From Acidobacterium sp. (GTDB taxonomy: Bacteria; Acidobacteriota; Terriglobia; Terriglobales; Acidobacteriaceae): DNA of 61,235 bases. Under the pieces are notes generated by a model. That model had not been told where the DNA came from. It saw nothing but the letters and a program-made list of their open reading frames with translations, and searched no databases. The stretch is from contig DAHUYD010000189.1 of NCBI GenBank assembly GCA_027315385.1, forward strand, positions 1-61,235, written 5' to 3'. This document shows positions 1 to 11,000 of this stretch, one piece after another. Made by a program: the position numbers and the translations under genes. Position 1 is the first letter of the stretch. Every line of letters begins with the position of its first letter.

Positions 1-446
1 TCGAAATTGTGAGCACTATTCGGATCGAGGCGGAGGGCACGGGTATATGCCGGAATGGCAAGGCGGTACTTCTGCGCAAAGAAATAGGCATTGGCGAGGG
101 CGTCGGCCATACCCCAATCGCCGGGGACGAGCCACAGCGCGTCGTCATAGTCGCGAATCGCCCGGGAGTAGTCGCCCTTCGCATACCAGAGATTACCGCG
201 GTAGCCGAACGCCAGTTCCAGATCCTCGGGTGTCTGCCACCCGAAATGGATGAACGCAGTGCAGGCAGCAATGCGGGCGTGGGCCGCAGCATCCGGATTT
301 CGACAGACAGCGAGCTGCGCCAGCGCGCCAGACGGAACAGCGAGCAGCGCCAGCAAACCCAGCAAGCGCAGGAGTCTGCCGCTCGGCGCAGACCCCGAAT
401 GAACCTGATTCGCGCGAACAGGGCGCTCGGGAGCGGTACAAGACAT
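1..446 (-). CDS. TPR-repeat secreted protein, C-terminus beyond the window
   Basis: The reading frame opens with ATG at 446 and runs off the left edge after about 148 codons, so the C-terminus is missing. Residues 20-42 form a signal peptide or anchor (hydrophobic LLRLLGLLALLAV ending in GALAQ). A tetratricopeptide-like region follows: residues near 85-145 show the helix-turn-helix spacing and small/aromatic pattern (YAKGDYSRAIRDYDDAL, then YRLAIPAYTRALRLDPN). TPR proteins serve as protein-interaction scaffolds, here probably in the periplasm. No partner can be named. It reads away from the AsmA-like gene's end, in the same direction. Confidence 0.6.
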   Translation of the reverse strand, partial: MSCTAPERPVRANQVHSGSAPSGRLLRLLGLLALLAVPSGALAQLAVCRNPDAAAHARIAACTAFIHFGWQTPEDLELAFGYRGNLWYAKGDYSRAIRDYDDALWLVPGDWGMADALANAYFFAQKYRLAIPAYTRALRLDPNSAHNF

Positions 447-521
447 TTGCCTGGAATTCTAGAAGGACATCGAGGTTCTGGCGAGAGTTTTTCGAGCCGC
501 AGCAAAGAAAGATGGCGGGGG

Positions 522-2165
522 TTAATGCCCAATGCCGATGTTGGGTTTCGAGCGGGTGCCGGTGATGCGGACCGGCACTTCGGTGCCGGCGCCGTCCTTT
601 GAGAAGAACGGATTGACGGCCTTCAGCACGAAGGATTTCCAGCCGGTGACCATCTGGGAGACGTGGGCGTGGAGGCGGGCGGCGCCGGTGAAGTCGAGGG
701 CGCCCGCATTCAGAAGATAGCGTCCCTGGAGCTTCACTTCCGCCCCGGGCACGGTGTAGTCGAGCGAGGGGAATCCGACCTGGCCGTTGGACAGAACGAA
801 GCTGCCGGTGATGGTTGAGGAAACATTGGCAACGGCGCCGGCCTGCAGGTTGCCGGCCTTCAGGGCGTCGGCTTCCTGCCTGGCTTGTTGCGGATGCCCC
901 TGGCCGCGCAGGCTCAGCTGATCGACCTTGTTCTGGACTTTCGGGTCGGTGAAGTGGATACCGTCGAGCGAAAACGTGCCGTTCACTTCAAGCCGGTCGC
1001 CGATGGTGCCGGGGCCGGGCGGGATGTGGATTTGCGCCTGGACCTGGAGAGGCCCGTTCATGATCGGCGAGACTTTGGCGGTGAGCTGGAGGATGTTCTC
1101 GATGCGGCCGGGGCCGACGGTGCAGTTGAGCGTGATGTCGCGGCCCTTCTGTCCAGGAACGCGGTCCACATCGCCGGAGGCGACGATGTGGGTCTGGGCG
1201 AGCCAGGCGTCGACGGGTTCAAGATGCGTGTTGCCGCTGGTGCCGTCGACAAGGGCGTGGAAGGTCGTTTTGAGCGGCATGGGATGCCGGGTCGAAGCCA
1301 GCTGAAAATCAGGAGTGTCCGTGGTTCCGTCGACCACAATGCGATTGAGCTGCCCTGAGTATTTGCCCTGAGAGGACAGAATGCCGCCGATCCCGCGCAG
1401 GGTGCTGAGATCGGCATGCGTGAAGGAATACTGGCCGTCGACCGGCGTTTCGGCGGGATTTTGCGCATCGAACGGACCGAAGTCCCCGGTGGTGGCGATG
1501 TTGCCGAGGGGTTTGGGATTGACGAGCGTGGCCTCGAACTTCATGGGCTGCCCCGCGGCGACCGAGTGCAGCGTGAGCTTGTGGATGGCGAAGGTGAGCG
1601 GCTCTTTCCCAGGCTGATTGTTCTCGAAGACCAGCACGGCGTTGTCGATCAGGATTTCGCCGACGGTGAGCTGCGAAGATTCATCGCCAGGGTTGCCGCC
1701 GGAGGATGAACTGGAGGACGAACCGGAGGACGAACCGGAGATGAGGTGCGGGATATTGGCGCGCTGGCTTCTCGGAGGGATGCGGATCTGAAGGCCGCTG
1801 ACCCGCACCTTGCCGATGTAATTCGGCGTCTGGATGAGCTGCTGCCAGCCGAGCAAATGGAAGGAGAAGTGGTCCACCTGAATGAGTGGCTGCGGCATGG
1901 AGAGATGATTAGGCCAGAGCTTGAGCCCTTTGCCGGAGATTTCGAATCCGCGCACCGTGGAGACATGAAACGACGCGAGCTCGACGCGGCTGTCGAAGCG
2001 GGCGCTCAGGGCCGCGATGACCTTCGCTTTGACGGCTGGGCCTACTCGCCGCAGGGCTATGTCGCCGGCAATGACGGTGAGAATAATGAGGAGGGCGAGA
2101 ACTATGCTGGTCCAGAGCAGAATGCGGTAAAGCCGGGAGTGTTTTTTCGGGGAAGGTGCCGTCAC
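522..2165 (-). CDS. AsmA-like membrane-anchored protein
   Basis: About 547 aa. One N-terminal transmembrane helix (residues 15-35) follows a short basic segment. The rest is a long beta-rich periplasmic region like the AsmA/TamB-type proteins that affect outer-membrane lipid or protein traffic. A low-complexity serine tract at about residues 143-155 interrupts the first third. The C-terminus has the usual 'VPVRITGTRSKPNIGIG' style ending of AsmA-like proteins. The start is taken as GTG at 2165 because AGGTGG lies 5 bases upstream; an in-frame GTG at 2174 is possible. The gene is divergent from the trehalase gene. The family assignment is fairly firm; the exact role is unknown. Confidence 0.75.
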   Translation of the reverse strand: MTAPSPKKHSRLYRILLWTSIVLALLIILTVIAGDIALRRVGPAVKAKVIAALSARFDSRVELASFHVSTVRGFEISGKGLKLWPNHLSMPQPLIQVDHFSFHLLGWQQLIQTPNYIGKVRVSGLQIRIPPRSQRANIPHLISGSSSGSSSSSSSGGNPGDESSQLTVGEILIDNAVLVFENNQPGKEPLTFAIHKLTLHSVAAGQPMKFEATLVNPKPLGNIATTGDFGPFDAQNPAETPVDGQYSFTHADLSTLRGIGGILSSQGKYSGQLNRIVVDGTTDTPDFQLASTRHPMPLKTTFHALVDGTSGNTHLEPVDAWLAQTHIVASGDVDRVPGQKGRDITLNCTVGPGRIENILQLTAKVSPIMNGPLQVQAQIHIPPGPGTIGDRLEVNGTFSLDGIHFTDPKVQNKVDQLSLRGQGHPQQARQEADALKAGNLQAGAVANVSSTITGSFVLSNGQVGFPSLDYTVPGAEVKLQGRYLLNAGALDFTGAARLHAHVSQMVTGWKSFVLKAVNPFFSKDGAGTEVPVRITGTRSKPNIGIGH

Positions 2166-2282
2166 GCGTGCCACCTGATCTATTCTGCGCCCGGCGCACG
2201 CGGGCGGAAAAATGGGGCAGACGAGGCGGAGTCCGCAGCGGCTAAGCCCAGGTTTATGATGCAACGGCGGAGCAGGAGGGCC

Positions 2283-4016
2283 ATGACAATGGCGCAGGGA
2301 CGAATGGGGCCCGCCCGATGGATGGCTGGGTTGCTGCTGGGGCTGGCCATGGGGGCGGCGGGGCAGCAGACCCGCGAGCCGGCTCCACTGAAGAGGCCGG
2401 CGCCGGCCGTGGTCCCCATCGATACATACATTCACCGGGCGTGGCAAAGCCTGCGGCGGTCGATGAACGAGTGTGGTTCGCTGGTGGATCCAAAAGTGAA
2501 GACGCGGCCAGTACTGTATCTGCCGGTCGATGTCGCGGAGCCGGCGCAGGTGGCCGCACTCACCCGAAAATGCGGCGTGCAGGTGGAGCGGCTGCCGGTG
2601 AAGATCGCCCGCATCGGGCAAAAGCTGCCTCCGCTGAAGCCGGGGCTGCTGTATCTGCCCAACGCCTATATGGTCCCCGGCGGCCGCTTCAACGAGATGT
2701 ACGGGTGGGACAGCTACTTCATGATTCTGGGGCTGATTCAGGATGGCCAGATCACGATGGCCCGCGGGATCGTGGAGAACTTCTTTTTTGAGATCGGGAA
2801 CTATGGCGGGATTCTGAACGCGAACCGTACATATTATCTGACGCGCTCGCAGCCGCCGTTCCTGTCGTCTATGATTCGGGCGATTTGGGCTTCGGAAGTA
2901 CGTGCCGGGCACAGGCAACAGGCCGGCACATGGCTGAAGCGCGCCTATGAGTACGCGCAGCGTGATCATGCTTTCTGGATGCGGCCGGAAATGCGCGCGG
3001 GCAACACGGGACTCCAGCGGTATTGGGATTACGGAAATGGACCTGTACCGGAGATGGGCGACGATCCGGCGTACTACCGAACCGTGATTCGCTGGCTGCT
3101 GGCGCATCCGGAGGCGAATACCGGCTATTTGGCGGACGGGCCTGCGAAGCCGACCCGCGCGGACTGGGCCCGGATCGCGGCGATGAGCTGCGATCCGGCA
3201 GCGTCGCGAATTTGCAGCCGGGAGCATGTGGGGACGCACTGGCTGACGCGGGATTTCTACAAGGGCGACCGGGCAATGCGGGAGTCGGGCTTTGACACGA
3301 CGTTCCGCTTCGGGCCGTTCGGCGGATCGACCGGGGATTACGCGCCGGTGGGGCTGAATGCCCTGCTCTATAAGTACGAGATGGACCTGGCGTGGATGGC
3401 GGACCAGCTGGGCCGCGCAGACGAGTCGAAGAAGTGGGAAACCGAAGCCGCGGCACGGCGCGCGGCCATGGATCGGTTTCTGTGGGACGCGCGGAAGGGG
3501 ATGTATTTCGACTACGACTTCGCGACCCGCAAGCCGTCGAGCTATAACTTCCTCACAACCTTCTATCCTCTGTGGGCGGTAAGTGCGAGCGCGGAGCAGG
3601 CACGGAAAGTGGAGGCGAATCTAAGTCTTTTCGAGTATCAGGGCGGCCCCGCAGTGAGCACGACGAACAGCGGCGAGCAATGGGATTTGCCCTACGGATG
3701 GGCTCCCACGATTTGGCTGACGGCGGATGGCATGGCGCATTACGGCGACCTCACGGACGCTTTGCGCGTGGCGCGGGCCTTTACCGCAACCGTGCGCCTG
3801 AATTACCGGCGGAGCGGCACGATTCGCGAGAAGTACAACGTGGTGACCGGGTCGTCGGAGTTCCAGGTGCTCGCCGGATACCGGCAGAATGTGGTGGGCT
3901 TTGGCTGGACAAATGCGGTGTACGAGAGGCTGGCGGAGATGCTGAACGGTTCGAAGGTCCCGCACATGCCCCGGCCGAAGGGAGGACCGGTGCGGACACC
4001 TTTCATCCCTCGATAG
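2283..4016 (+). CDS. treA: Secreted/periplasmic alpha,alpha-trehalase, GH37
   Basis: About 577 aa, normal for the family. It hydrolyses trehalose to two glucose units. Both classical trehalase signatures are present: PGGRFNEMYGWDSYF in the first third and QWDLPYGWAP near the C-terminus, where proteobacterial enzymes usually have QWDxPNGWAP. Residues 1-26 (hydrophobic MAGLLLGLAMGAAGQ) look like a signal peptide, so it probably acts in the periplasm. ATG 2283 is chosen because AGGAGGG sits just upstream at about 2274-2280; the frame stays open further upstream but without a ribosome site. It is divergent from the AsmA-like gene and convergent with the GH28 gene. Confidence 0.9.
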   Translation: MTMAQGRMGPARWMAGLLLGLAMGAAGQQTREPAPLKRPAPAVVPIDTYIHRAWQSLRRSMNECGSLVDPKVKTRPVLYLPVDVAEPAQVAALTRKCGVQVERLPVKIARIGQKLPPLKPGLLYLPNAYMVPGGRFNEMYGWDSYFMILGLIQDGQITMARGIVENFFFEIGNYGGILNANRTYYLTRSQPPFLSSMIRAIWASEVRAGHRQQAGTWLKRAYEYAQRDHAFWMRPEMRAGNTGLQRYWDYGNGPVPEMGDDPAYYRTVIRWLLAHPEANTGYLADGPAKPTRADWARIAAMSCDPAASRICSREHVGTHWLTRDFYKGDRAMRESGFDTTFRFGPFGGSTGDYAPVGLNALLYKYEMDLAWMADQLGRADESKKWETEAAARRAAMDRFLWDARKGMYFDYDFATRKPSSYNFLTTFYPLWAVSASAEQARKVEANLSLFEYQGGPAVSTTNSGEQWDLPYGWAPTIWLTADGMAHYGDLTDALRVARAFTATVRLNYRRSGTIREKYNVVTGSSEFQVLAGYRQNVVGFGWTNAVYERLAEMLNGSKVPHMPRPKGGPVRTPFIPR

Positions 4017-4086
4017 ACACGTCCCGGCGTTTCCTGTCGACCTCGCATCGACAAGCCTTCACACAAGGCCCGAAGATGGCATAACT

Positions 4087-5370
4087 CTACTTCCGGATCA
4101 GCTTCGCATGATCAAGCAGCACCACTGGCGGCGGTATCGCCGGCAGCACCGTCAGATCGTGCGCTGTCACGGTCGCGTTACCGATCCTCAAGCCCGTGCT
4201 CCCCTGCAGGTGAACGTTGTCGAGGAACAGCGAACGGATTGGGCTTTCCGGTAGCCCCGCGATGATGCCCGTCTGCTTCGCGCCGGTCGCGGTCAGGTTC
4301 GTAATGTGGATGTCGTGGAAGTGCGGCGTGAGCGGCGTGACCGGATGCGCCGTGTCGTACGCCGGGATGTGCGGGTAATACTCGGTGATCAGCAGCGGCG
4401 TCTTCACGTCTTCCATCTTGATATTGCTGAACCATAGATCGCCGATATCGGCTCCGCGATCGCGCGCGGATTTGATGCGGATGCCGTTATCGGTTCCGCG
4501 GAAGACGATGTTGGAGACATGCACGTTCTGCACGCCTCCCGCGACTTCGCTTCCGATCGACATTCCGTGTCCGTGCAGGAAGAGACAGTTCGTCACTGTG
4601 ATATCGGTGCCCGGCGTGTTCCCCGTGGTGCCAGGCAGGCCGGATTTAATGGCGACGTTGTCGTCGCCGTCATCGATTGTCATGTGATCGATCGTCACGT
4701 GGCTGGAAGAAAACGGGTCGATGCCGTCGGTATTCGGCGAGTGCGCGGGCGCGTAGATCGCGCTGTATCGAATAGTCACCTCGTCGGAATAGTAAGGAAC
4801 GACCTGCCACGACGGCGAATTCTCAATCGTTACATGATCGATCAGGATATGCCGGCAGTGATCGAACACCACCAGTCGCGGTCGGAAAACCACATCTTCA
4901 ACAACGCCGTGATCTTTCTCCCTGTGTGCCTGGGCCCACCACCCCGAACCGTTGCCGTCGATCGTTCCCCCTCCGGTGATGGTCACGTCCTGCGCGTCTT
5001 TGGCGCTCACCAGCGACTGGCGCCCTTTTGCACGAAATACCGTCATCAACGGATACAGGCTTTGATCGGGCGATCCGAGCAGGGTTGCGCCTGTTTCGAT
5101 ATCCAGAGTGATATGACTCTTCAGCACAACCGGACCCGAAAGAAACGTCCCGCCCGCAAGGCGCACCGTGCCTCCGCCTTTCGCCGCGCAGTCGTCGATT
5201 GCGGCCTGGATGGCATGCGCGTTGTTCGCCGTGCCGTCGGCTTTGGCCCCGTAGTGCGTCACATCGCACACGGGCGCCGGCGCGGCTGCAGCGGTTAACG
5301 GCGTCAATCCCAGGAAAGCCGTTAAAAGCAGGATGACCATCCCTCGGCGGAAGCGGAACGAAGCAATCAT
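4087..5370 (-). CDS. Polygalacturonase-like glycoside hydrolase, GH28, secreted
   Basis: About 427 aa with an N-terminal signal peptide (residues 8-30). The mature part starts with the usual 'CDVTHYGAKADGTANNAHAIQAAI' type repeat-helix entry. All GH28 active-site motifs are in order: NTD at 213-215, DD at 236-237, GHG at 267-269 and RIK at 298-300. It should hydrolyse alpha-1,4-galacturonan or a related rhamnogalacturonan from plant cell wall. GAGGAG lies about 9 bases before ATG 5370. The next gene upstream in the same direction encodes a GH28-pectinesterase fusion, so the two probably form a pectin-degradation pair. Confidence 0.9.
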   Translation of the reverse strand: MIASFRFRRGMVILLLTAFLGLTPLTAAAAPAPVCDVTHYGAKADGTANNAHAIQAAIDDCAAKGGGTVRLAGGTFLSGPVVLKSHITLDIETGATLLGSPDQSLYPLMTVFRAKGRQSLVSAKDAQDVTITGGGTIDGNGSGWWAQAHREKDHGVVEDVVFRPRLVVFDHCRHILIDHVTIENSPSWQVVPYYSDEVTIRYSAIYAPAHSPNTDGIDPFSSSHVTIDHMTIDDGDDNVAIKSGLPGTTGNTPGTDITVTNCLFLHGHGMSIGSEVAGGVQNVHVSNIVFRGTDNGIRIKSARDRGADIGDLWFSNIKMEDVKTPLLITEYYPHIPAYDTAHPVTPLTPHFHDIHITNLTATGAKQTGIIAGLPESPIRSLFLDNVHLQGSTGLRIGNATVTAHDLTVLPAIPPPVVLLDHAKLIRK

Positions 5371-5467
5371 CGGCGCGGACTCCTCAGGAGGAAATTGCTG
5401 GATGTGAGGAGGTCAGACCTCTCTCCACCTCGAAAACTGAGCATAGCATCCAAACCAGCCGGCACGC

Positions 5468-7816
5468 TCAGCGCCGAGCTTCCGGCTTCCAGCCATCGAG
5501 GAATTTCGGGGTGGCATAGGCCGTAGTTTGCGATGCCTTCAGTTGATGAGACCAGGGCTCGCGCTGCGATGGATCCGCACCCGGCCCGCTCGAGCGGTAT
5601 TCAGCGTAGCAGGCCGTTTTTAGCCGCTGCGTTTTCCCCGGATGCCACTCCCGCCAGGCCGCCGGCGCGATGAAGCCGCCCATTTGCGTGTTCAAAAAGA
5701 TCACTGTGGCGTAACTGCGCCACGGCCGCCCCAGGTAGACGCCGCTCACCCCCGGGTCGGCGGTGAGCCGGCAATCTCTGAATACGAACCCGCTGTCCTC
5801 CGCGGAATAATGCTTCGCCTGCGCCGTGATGAAACCGCCATGGTGGGAGGTACTGTGGATCTCGCAGCGATCGAAGACCGCCTTGCCATCGCCAAAGATG
5901 AAGTCCACGTTCCCGGCAATATAGCAATGGGTGAAGTACTGCCGTGCCGGCGCGCACGGTTCTGCATCGGGCGAACAATTCCGGCTGCCGACGTAGAGCG
6001 TATCCTGGTTTCCCAGAACTCGCACGTCGCGGAAGATGGCGTGGTCTCCGGTGACCAGCAGCGCCAGCGCCTGCGATCCCTCGGGCAATTGCGGATGGGT
6101 CGTGTTCCAGTCGTTCTCGAACGTGATGCCTTCGGCAAGGAAGTTGTCTCCGCGCACCTTCACCGTGGCCGAGTGCAGCGTTCCCCCTGCACTGCCGGCG
6201 CTCTTGTCATCGACAAGGATCACCTTCGATGGATCGCGATCCAGTCCGACAAGCCGCATATTCGGCTTGTCAATCGTCACTGATCCCCGATACACGCCCG
6301 GCGCTATATGAATAACAGCGCCGTTTGCCGGCGCGGCATTCACGGCCTGCTGCACAGAAACGAATTCTCCGGTGCCATCGGCCGCCACATACATCGCATG
6401 GTCCGCGGACGGGACATTCTCCGCGGAATTCGGCGCACCTGCCGTGGCCGCGAATGGAACAAAGCGGCCCGCGCAATCGAGCGGCGTTCCAGGCCGGCTC
6501 GCGGCTGCGCGGGTCGCACTCACGCCCTGGCCGCTCGGAACCAGGTTCCCCATCCGCGGTCCCAGCGTGATCTCCGCATCCTCTGCGCGAATCTCTTCCG
6601 GCCGGATTCCGTCCGCGAATACGTTATCGAAGGTGAGCCCCAGCCGATGATCCGCATCGAGTCCATCGAGGGTGATCCGCCCTGGCGTCGCAATGTGCAC
6701 GTCTTTCAGCACGATGTGGCGGTATTCAGGCAGAAGATCGCCCGCATGAGTCGTGTAGAGAGACGTCATCAGGATCGGGTTCTTCACGTCCCTCATGCAC
6801 ACATCGTCATACGATATATCTTGCACCAGCCCGCCGCGGCTGCGGTCGGACTTGATCCGGATGCCGTTGTCGGCGCCGTCGATGGTCAGGTTCCGAACGA
6901 GGATCGCGCTCACGCCTCCGTTGGTTTCGCTGCCGACCGACATGCCGTGGCCGAAGTAAAAGTGATCGTCGGCTATGGTCATGTGCGTGGCCGGCCCCAA
7001 CCCTCCAGCCTTGATGGCCACGTCGTCATCCCCGTCGCTGATCCATGAGTGCAGGATCGAGACGTTCGTGGAGGAGGCGGGATCGATGCCGTCGGTGTTG
7101 CGCGCGGTGCGCGGTGTGTCGATCCGCACACCCCACGCTGTAAATCCGTCAGTCTGTTGCACCAGCACGTGGAAGTTGGGGGAATTGCGCAGGGTGATGC
7201 GGTAGAGAACGAAATTGCCGGAGTGCCGCACCACCACCATTCGAAAGCAGCTCTGCTGCAGGTCGCGGATCTTCGCAATGTGCGCCAGATCCCACCAGGT
7301 GAGCTTCTGCCCGAGCAGCGACTCGCCGCCGCGGCCGTCAATCGTGCCGTCGCCCATGATGGCGCTGCCTGGGGCGCGGTCGGCGAGGATCAGAGGCTTG
7401 CAGCCGTGGCCGCGCCGGTCCACCACACCGCAGCTGCCCGGCGAAAGGTCGTAGAGCCGCGGATCGCGCGAGCCGAACAGAACCGCGCCCTTGTCGATGA
7501 GCAGTGTGACGCCGCCGCGAAGCCGGATTGGACCAGCCAGGAACACGTTGCCGGAACGCTGGGCGCGGAGTTCCACCGCATGTCCGGCAGCACAGGAGTC
7601 GATTGCCGTCTGAATCCTCGCCGTATCCAGCCGCCGCTCATCGGCAGCCGGCAGCCGTCCGCCGGGGGCCGAGAGCCGTGCGTCAAGGACCCCGCACACC
7701 GGAGGTAACCGAGGTTCGCTAACCGATCGGGTGTCCTGACCGAAAAGGAGCGGGGCAAGCAGGAGCGCGGCGCATGCGGCCGCCGGAAGCAGCCGGACTG
7801 AGAAGCGGAGAGACAC
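5468..7816 (-). CDS. Bifunctional GH28 polygalacturonase - CE8 pectin methylesterase fusion
   Basis: About 782 aa after a signal peptide (residues 1-26). Residues 40-425 are a GH28 beta-helix with NTD 240-242, DD 263-264, GHG 289-291 and RIK 320-322. A linker of about 45 residues leads to a CE8 pectinesterase domain (475-770) carrying QD at 604-605, GNVDFIFG with catalytic Asp 638, and LGRPW with Arg 697. All catalytic residues appear intact in both halves. Joining demethylation to backbone cleavage in one polypeptide would let it process methylated pectin. GTG 7816 is preferred because AGGAGGT lies 6 bases upstream. It precedes the single-domain GH28 gene and probably shares its transcript. 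Confidence 0.9.
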   Translation of the reverse strand: MSLRFSVRLLPAAACAALLLAPLLFGQDTRSVSEPRLPPVCGVLDARLSAPGGRLPAADERRLDTARIQTAIDSCAAGHAVELRAQRSGNVFLAGPIRLRGGVTLLIDKGAVLFGSRDPRLYDLSPGSCGVVDRRGHGCKPLILADRAPGSAIMGDGTIDGRGGESLLGQKLTWWDLAHIAKIRDLQQSCFRMVVVRHSGNFVLYRITLRNSPNFHVLVQQTDGFTAWGVRIDTPRTARNTDGIDPASSTNVSILHSWISDGDDDVAIKAGGLGPATHMTIADDHFYFGHGMSVGSETNGGVSAILVRNLTIDGADNGIRIKSDRSRGGLVQDISYDDVCMRDVKNPILMTSLYTTHAGDLLPEYRHIVLKDVHIATPGRITLDGLDADHRLGLTFDNVFADGIRPEEIRAEDAEITLGPRMGNLVPSGQGVSATRAAASRPGTPLDCAGRFVPFAATAGAPNSAENVPSADHAMYVAADGTGEFVSVQQAVNAAPANGAVIHIAPGVYRGSVTIDKPNMRLVGLDRDPSKVILVDDKSAGSAGGTLHSATVKVRGDNFLAEGITFENDWNTTHPQLPEGSQALALLVTGDHAIFRDVRVLGNQDTLYVGSRNCSPDAEPCAPARQYFTHCYIAGNVDFIFGDGKAVFDRCEIHSTSHHGGFITAQAKHYSAEDSGFVFRDCRLTADPGVSGVYLGRPWRSYATVIFLNTQMGGFIAPAAWREWHPGKTQRLKTACYAEYRSSGPGADPSQREPWSHQLKASQTTAYATPKFLDGWKPEARR

Positions 7817-7990
7817 AAAATCACCTCCTAAATCGATGTAGTCCATGCCTGGATGCGGGAATACCACGGCGGAGAGTACAGGCTGTGTGGTCCGACCTCA
7901 TGGTACCGCTTTCCGGCAAACTGGTGCGCGCGGCGAGGGTAGCGCGGGAGCACCGGGCAGGATTTTCATTATGCATCGGAATACAGCATA

Positions 7991-8020
7991 TTGACAGGCT
8001 ACCCTTCGACTGAGGACAAT
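7991..8020 (+). promoter_or_regulatory. Candidate sigma-70-type promoter for the TonB receptor
   Basis: TTGACA at 7991-7996 matches the -35 consensus exactly. GACAAT at 8015-8020 matches 4 of 6 bases of the -10 box, at an 18-base spacing. It lies 55 bases upstream of the receptor's ATG. This is seen by eye only; the -10 is weak. Confidence 0.45.
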
Positions 8021-8074
8021 TCAGAACGCAGCAAGTTTATCGCCGGGATTATCACGAAAAGGAAAAGATACGCT

Positions 8075-11000
8075 ATGCAAACATTTGAGGGGGCTGGGAC
8101 GCTAGTGGTTAGACCACAGGAGAGAGTGAAGCGCAGCGAGGTCCGGTATCGTAAGAGGATTGCCGCGCGGTGGAAGAGCCGCTCGACTGCTCTGCTGGCC
8201 GTGCTGTTATTAACAGGCATTTATGCCGCGCTGTTGGCGCCGCAACCCGCGCGGGCCCAGGAGTTCCGTGCCACGATTTCGGGAACTGTAACCGATCCCA
8301 GCGGAGCGGTCATTCCCGGCGCGCAGATCACGGCCAGAGAGAACAGCACCGGCACGGTGAACCGGGCGGTGAGCAACGGCGCCGGAGAATATGTGATTCC
8401 ATTTCTGCCTCCCGGTACCTACACCCTGACCATCACGGCGAAGGGGTTCGAAAAATCGGTGCAGCGCGACGTCATCCTGGAATCGCAGGCGCACCCGATT
8501 GTGAGTATCAAACTGCAGCCGGGCTCCGTATCGGAGACCGTGACCGTCACTGCGACGCCGCCGCTGCTGGATCTGGCGAATGCCTCGATCGGCTCCGTGA
8601 TCTCGACGCGCTCGGTGGCGGACCTGCCGATCAACGGCCGTACCCCGACAACCCTGACCGAGCTGGCGCCCGGCGTGATCAATACCGGATCTGCCGCGCA
8701 GCTGATCCATCCGTTCGACAACAACGCAGGCAACGAGTGGTCGATTGGCGGGACTCCGAATCAGGTGAGCGAAGTGCTGCTGGATGGCGCCCCCGATTTG
8801 ACCCTGTTGGGCGCGCTTGCTTATGCCCCCACCATGGACTCCGTCGCCGAAGTCTCGATCCGGCCCTTTGATACCGACGCATCCTTCGGCCACACGATCG
8901 GCGGAGTCATCAATCAGGTGACCAAGAGCGGAACCAACAGTCTGCACGGCACACTGTATGAGTTCAACCAGATTCCCAACCTCGACGGCAATTTGTATTT
9001 CAACGGCAGAGAAAATCCCGTACCTAAGCTGCCCGTCACTCACTACAACCAGTACGGCCTCACCGTCGGCGGCCCGGTGTGGTTCCCGCACCTCTACAAC
9101 GGCCGCAACAAACTGTTTTTCTTCTTTGCGTTCGAGGGGCTCAAGGACTCGCAGCCCAGCGAGCAGACCGTGACAGTGCCCACCTCGGCGGAAGAGAGCG
9201 GCGACTTTTCGCAGACGCTGTACGGCGGCTGCAACAACAACCAGGGCGGTCCGTACACCGTGAACCCAACGACCGGCGTCGCGGTCTGCAACGACAATAA
9301 CCAGCCAGACCCCAACCAGATCTACAACCCCAGCACAGCGGTGGTGAACGGGAAGAACGTATCTCGCACCGCGATTGCGAACAATGACCTGGCCACAGCC
9401 GCAACGTCCTTCAACCCGATCGCCGGGAACTATCTGAAGTTATTCCCGGCGCCGAACGCCACCGGGGAGGCCGACGGAAAAGACAACTATGTCAGCGATT
9501 CGCCCAGCATCGATACTTACAACAACGAGTTCGGGCGGCTGGACTACAACGTCAGCTCGCGGGATCATGTGTTCTTCGACTATCGCCATAACTACCGGCT
9601 GCAGACGAAGAACAATTACTTCAACAACGGGTCGACGGGAACCACGCTGATGCGCGAGAATCTGGGCGCCACGCTGGACAATGTTTTCAATCTGAATCCG
9701 ACGACGTTCTTCGACACGCGCTTCAACTGGGTAAATTTCAACGAGGTTCACGGAACACCGGCCCAGGCGTTCAACCCGGCGGGACTGGGCTTCCCGCAGT
9801 ACATGAACACCAACAGCGAACTGCTGCAGCTGCCCTATGTCAACTTCGGTACCGGAGGGAGCTGCGGCAGCCACACCAGCTACCAGTGCCTGGGCGATAC
9901 CGGCTCGGCCCTCGATCCCACCACCAGCTATCAGGTGTTTGCCGATATGGTGAAGGTGTTCGGCCGGCACACGCTGAAGGTGGGCTTCGACGGGCGGCGG
10001 TACCTCATCAGCATTCAGAACTTCAGCGCTTCTTCCGGAACCTTCACTTTCAACTCGAGTTGGGACAATTCCGGCACCTCGACGGGAGTCTCGAACATCT
10101 TCGGCGGAGACCTCGCGGCGTTTATGCTGGGGCTGCCGTCCTCGGGCGCTTACGACAACCAGGCGCGCGGCGATTTCCACCAGTATTATGTCGGAACGTT
10201 TGCGCAGGACGATTGGCGGGTAAGCAGCCGGCTCACGCTGAATCTGGGCCTGCGCTTCGATATCGATACGCCCTTCGAAGAGAAGCTGGGGCGGACTGTG
10301 AACGGCTTCAATCCGGCGGCGCCGATCAATTACGTGAACGCGCCGAGCTTCTCCGGCGCAACCGTTACCTACAACGGACAGAGCTACTCCGTCGCCAGCA
10401 TCAATACTTTGGGCGGGCTGACATTCCCTGGGGACAGGAATGGCGCTGTATACGCGACGAACAACGGCTTTCTGAGCCCGCGATTCGGCTTCTCGTTTGC
10501 GGTGAACCCGAAGACTGTGGCCCGCGGCGGCTTCGGCATCTTCGTGCAGCCGGAAACGCTGACCAACCTGAATTCGCAGGGGACGTATTCGTCGGCCGCA
10601 TTATCCAACAACGAGGGCTTTAGCGCGTCCACCTCGTTTCTGGCAACGACGAACAACTACGCATCGCCTGCCAGCACGCTCAGCAGCCCGTTCCCCAACG
10701 GCTTTGTGCCGGCGGCCGGCTCCTCGCAGGGGGCAAGCACGTTTCTGGGGCAATCCATCAGCTTTCTGGCTCCGGTGGAGCACGATATTTACTCGGAACG
10801 CTGGGACCTGGATGTGCAGCGCTCTCTGACCACCAACTCCATGATTGAGGCAATCTACGAGGGCAATCACGCCGTGCACCTGCCCATCGAGTCTCAGAAC
10901 ATCAATGCGCTGGAGATGCCGTACCTCTCCAGAACGCCGTGGCGCAACTCGGACATTGCCGCGGCCTACGGTGAGAGCGTCACGAATCCGTTCAAAGGAA

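Noticed and set aside
4017-4086. Hairpin TGTCGA/TCGACA between trehalase and GH28
   Set aside because: Only 6 bp without a T tract; too weak to call a terminator.
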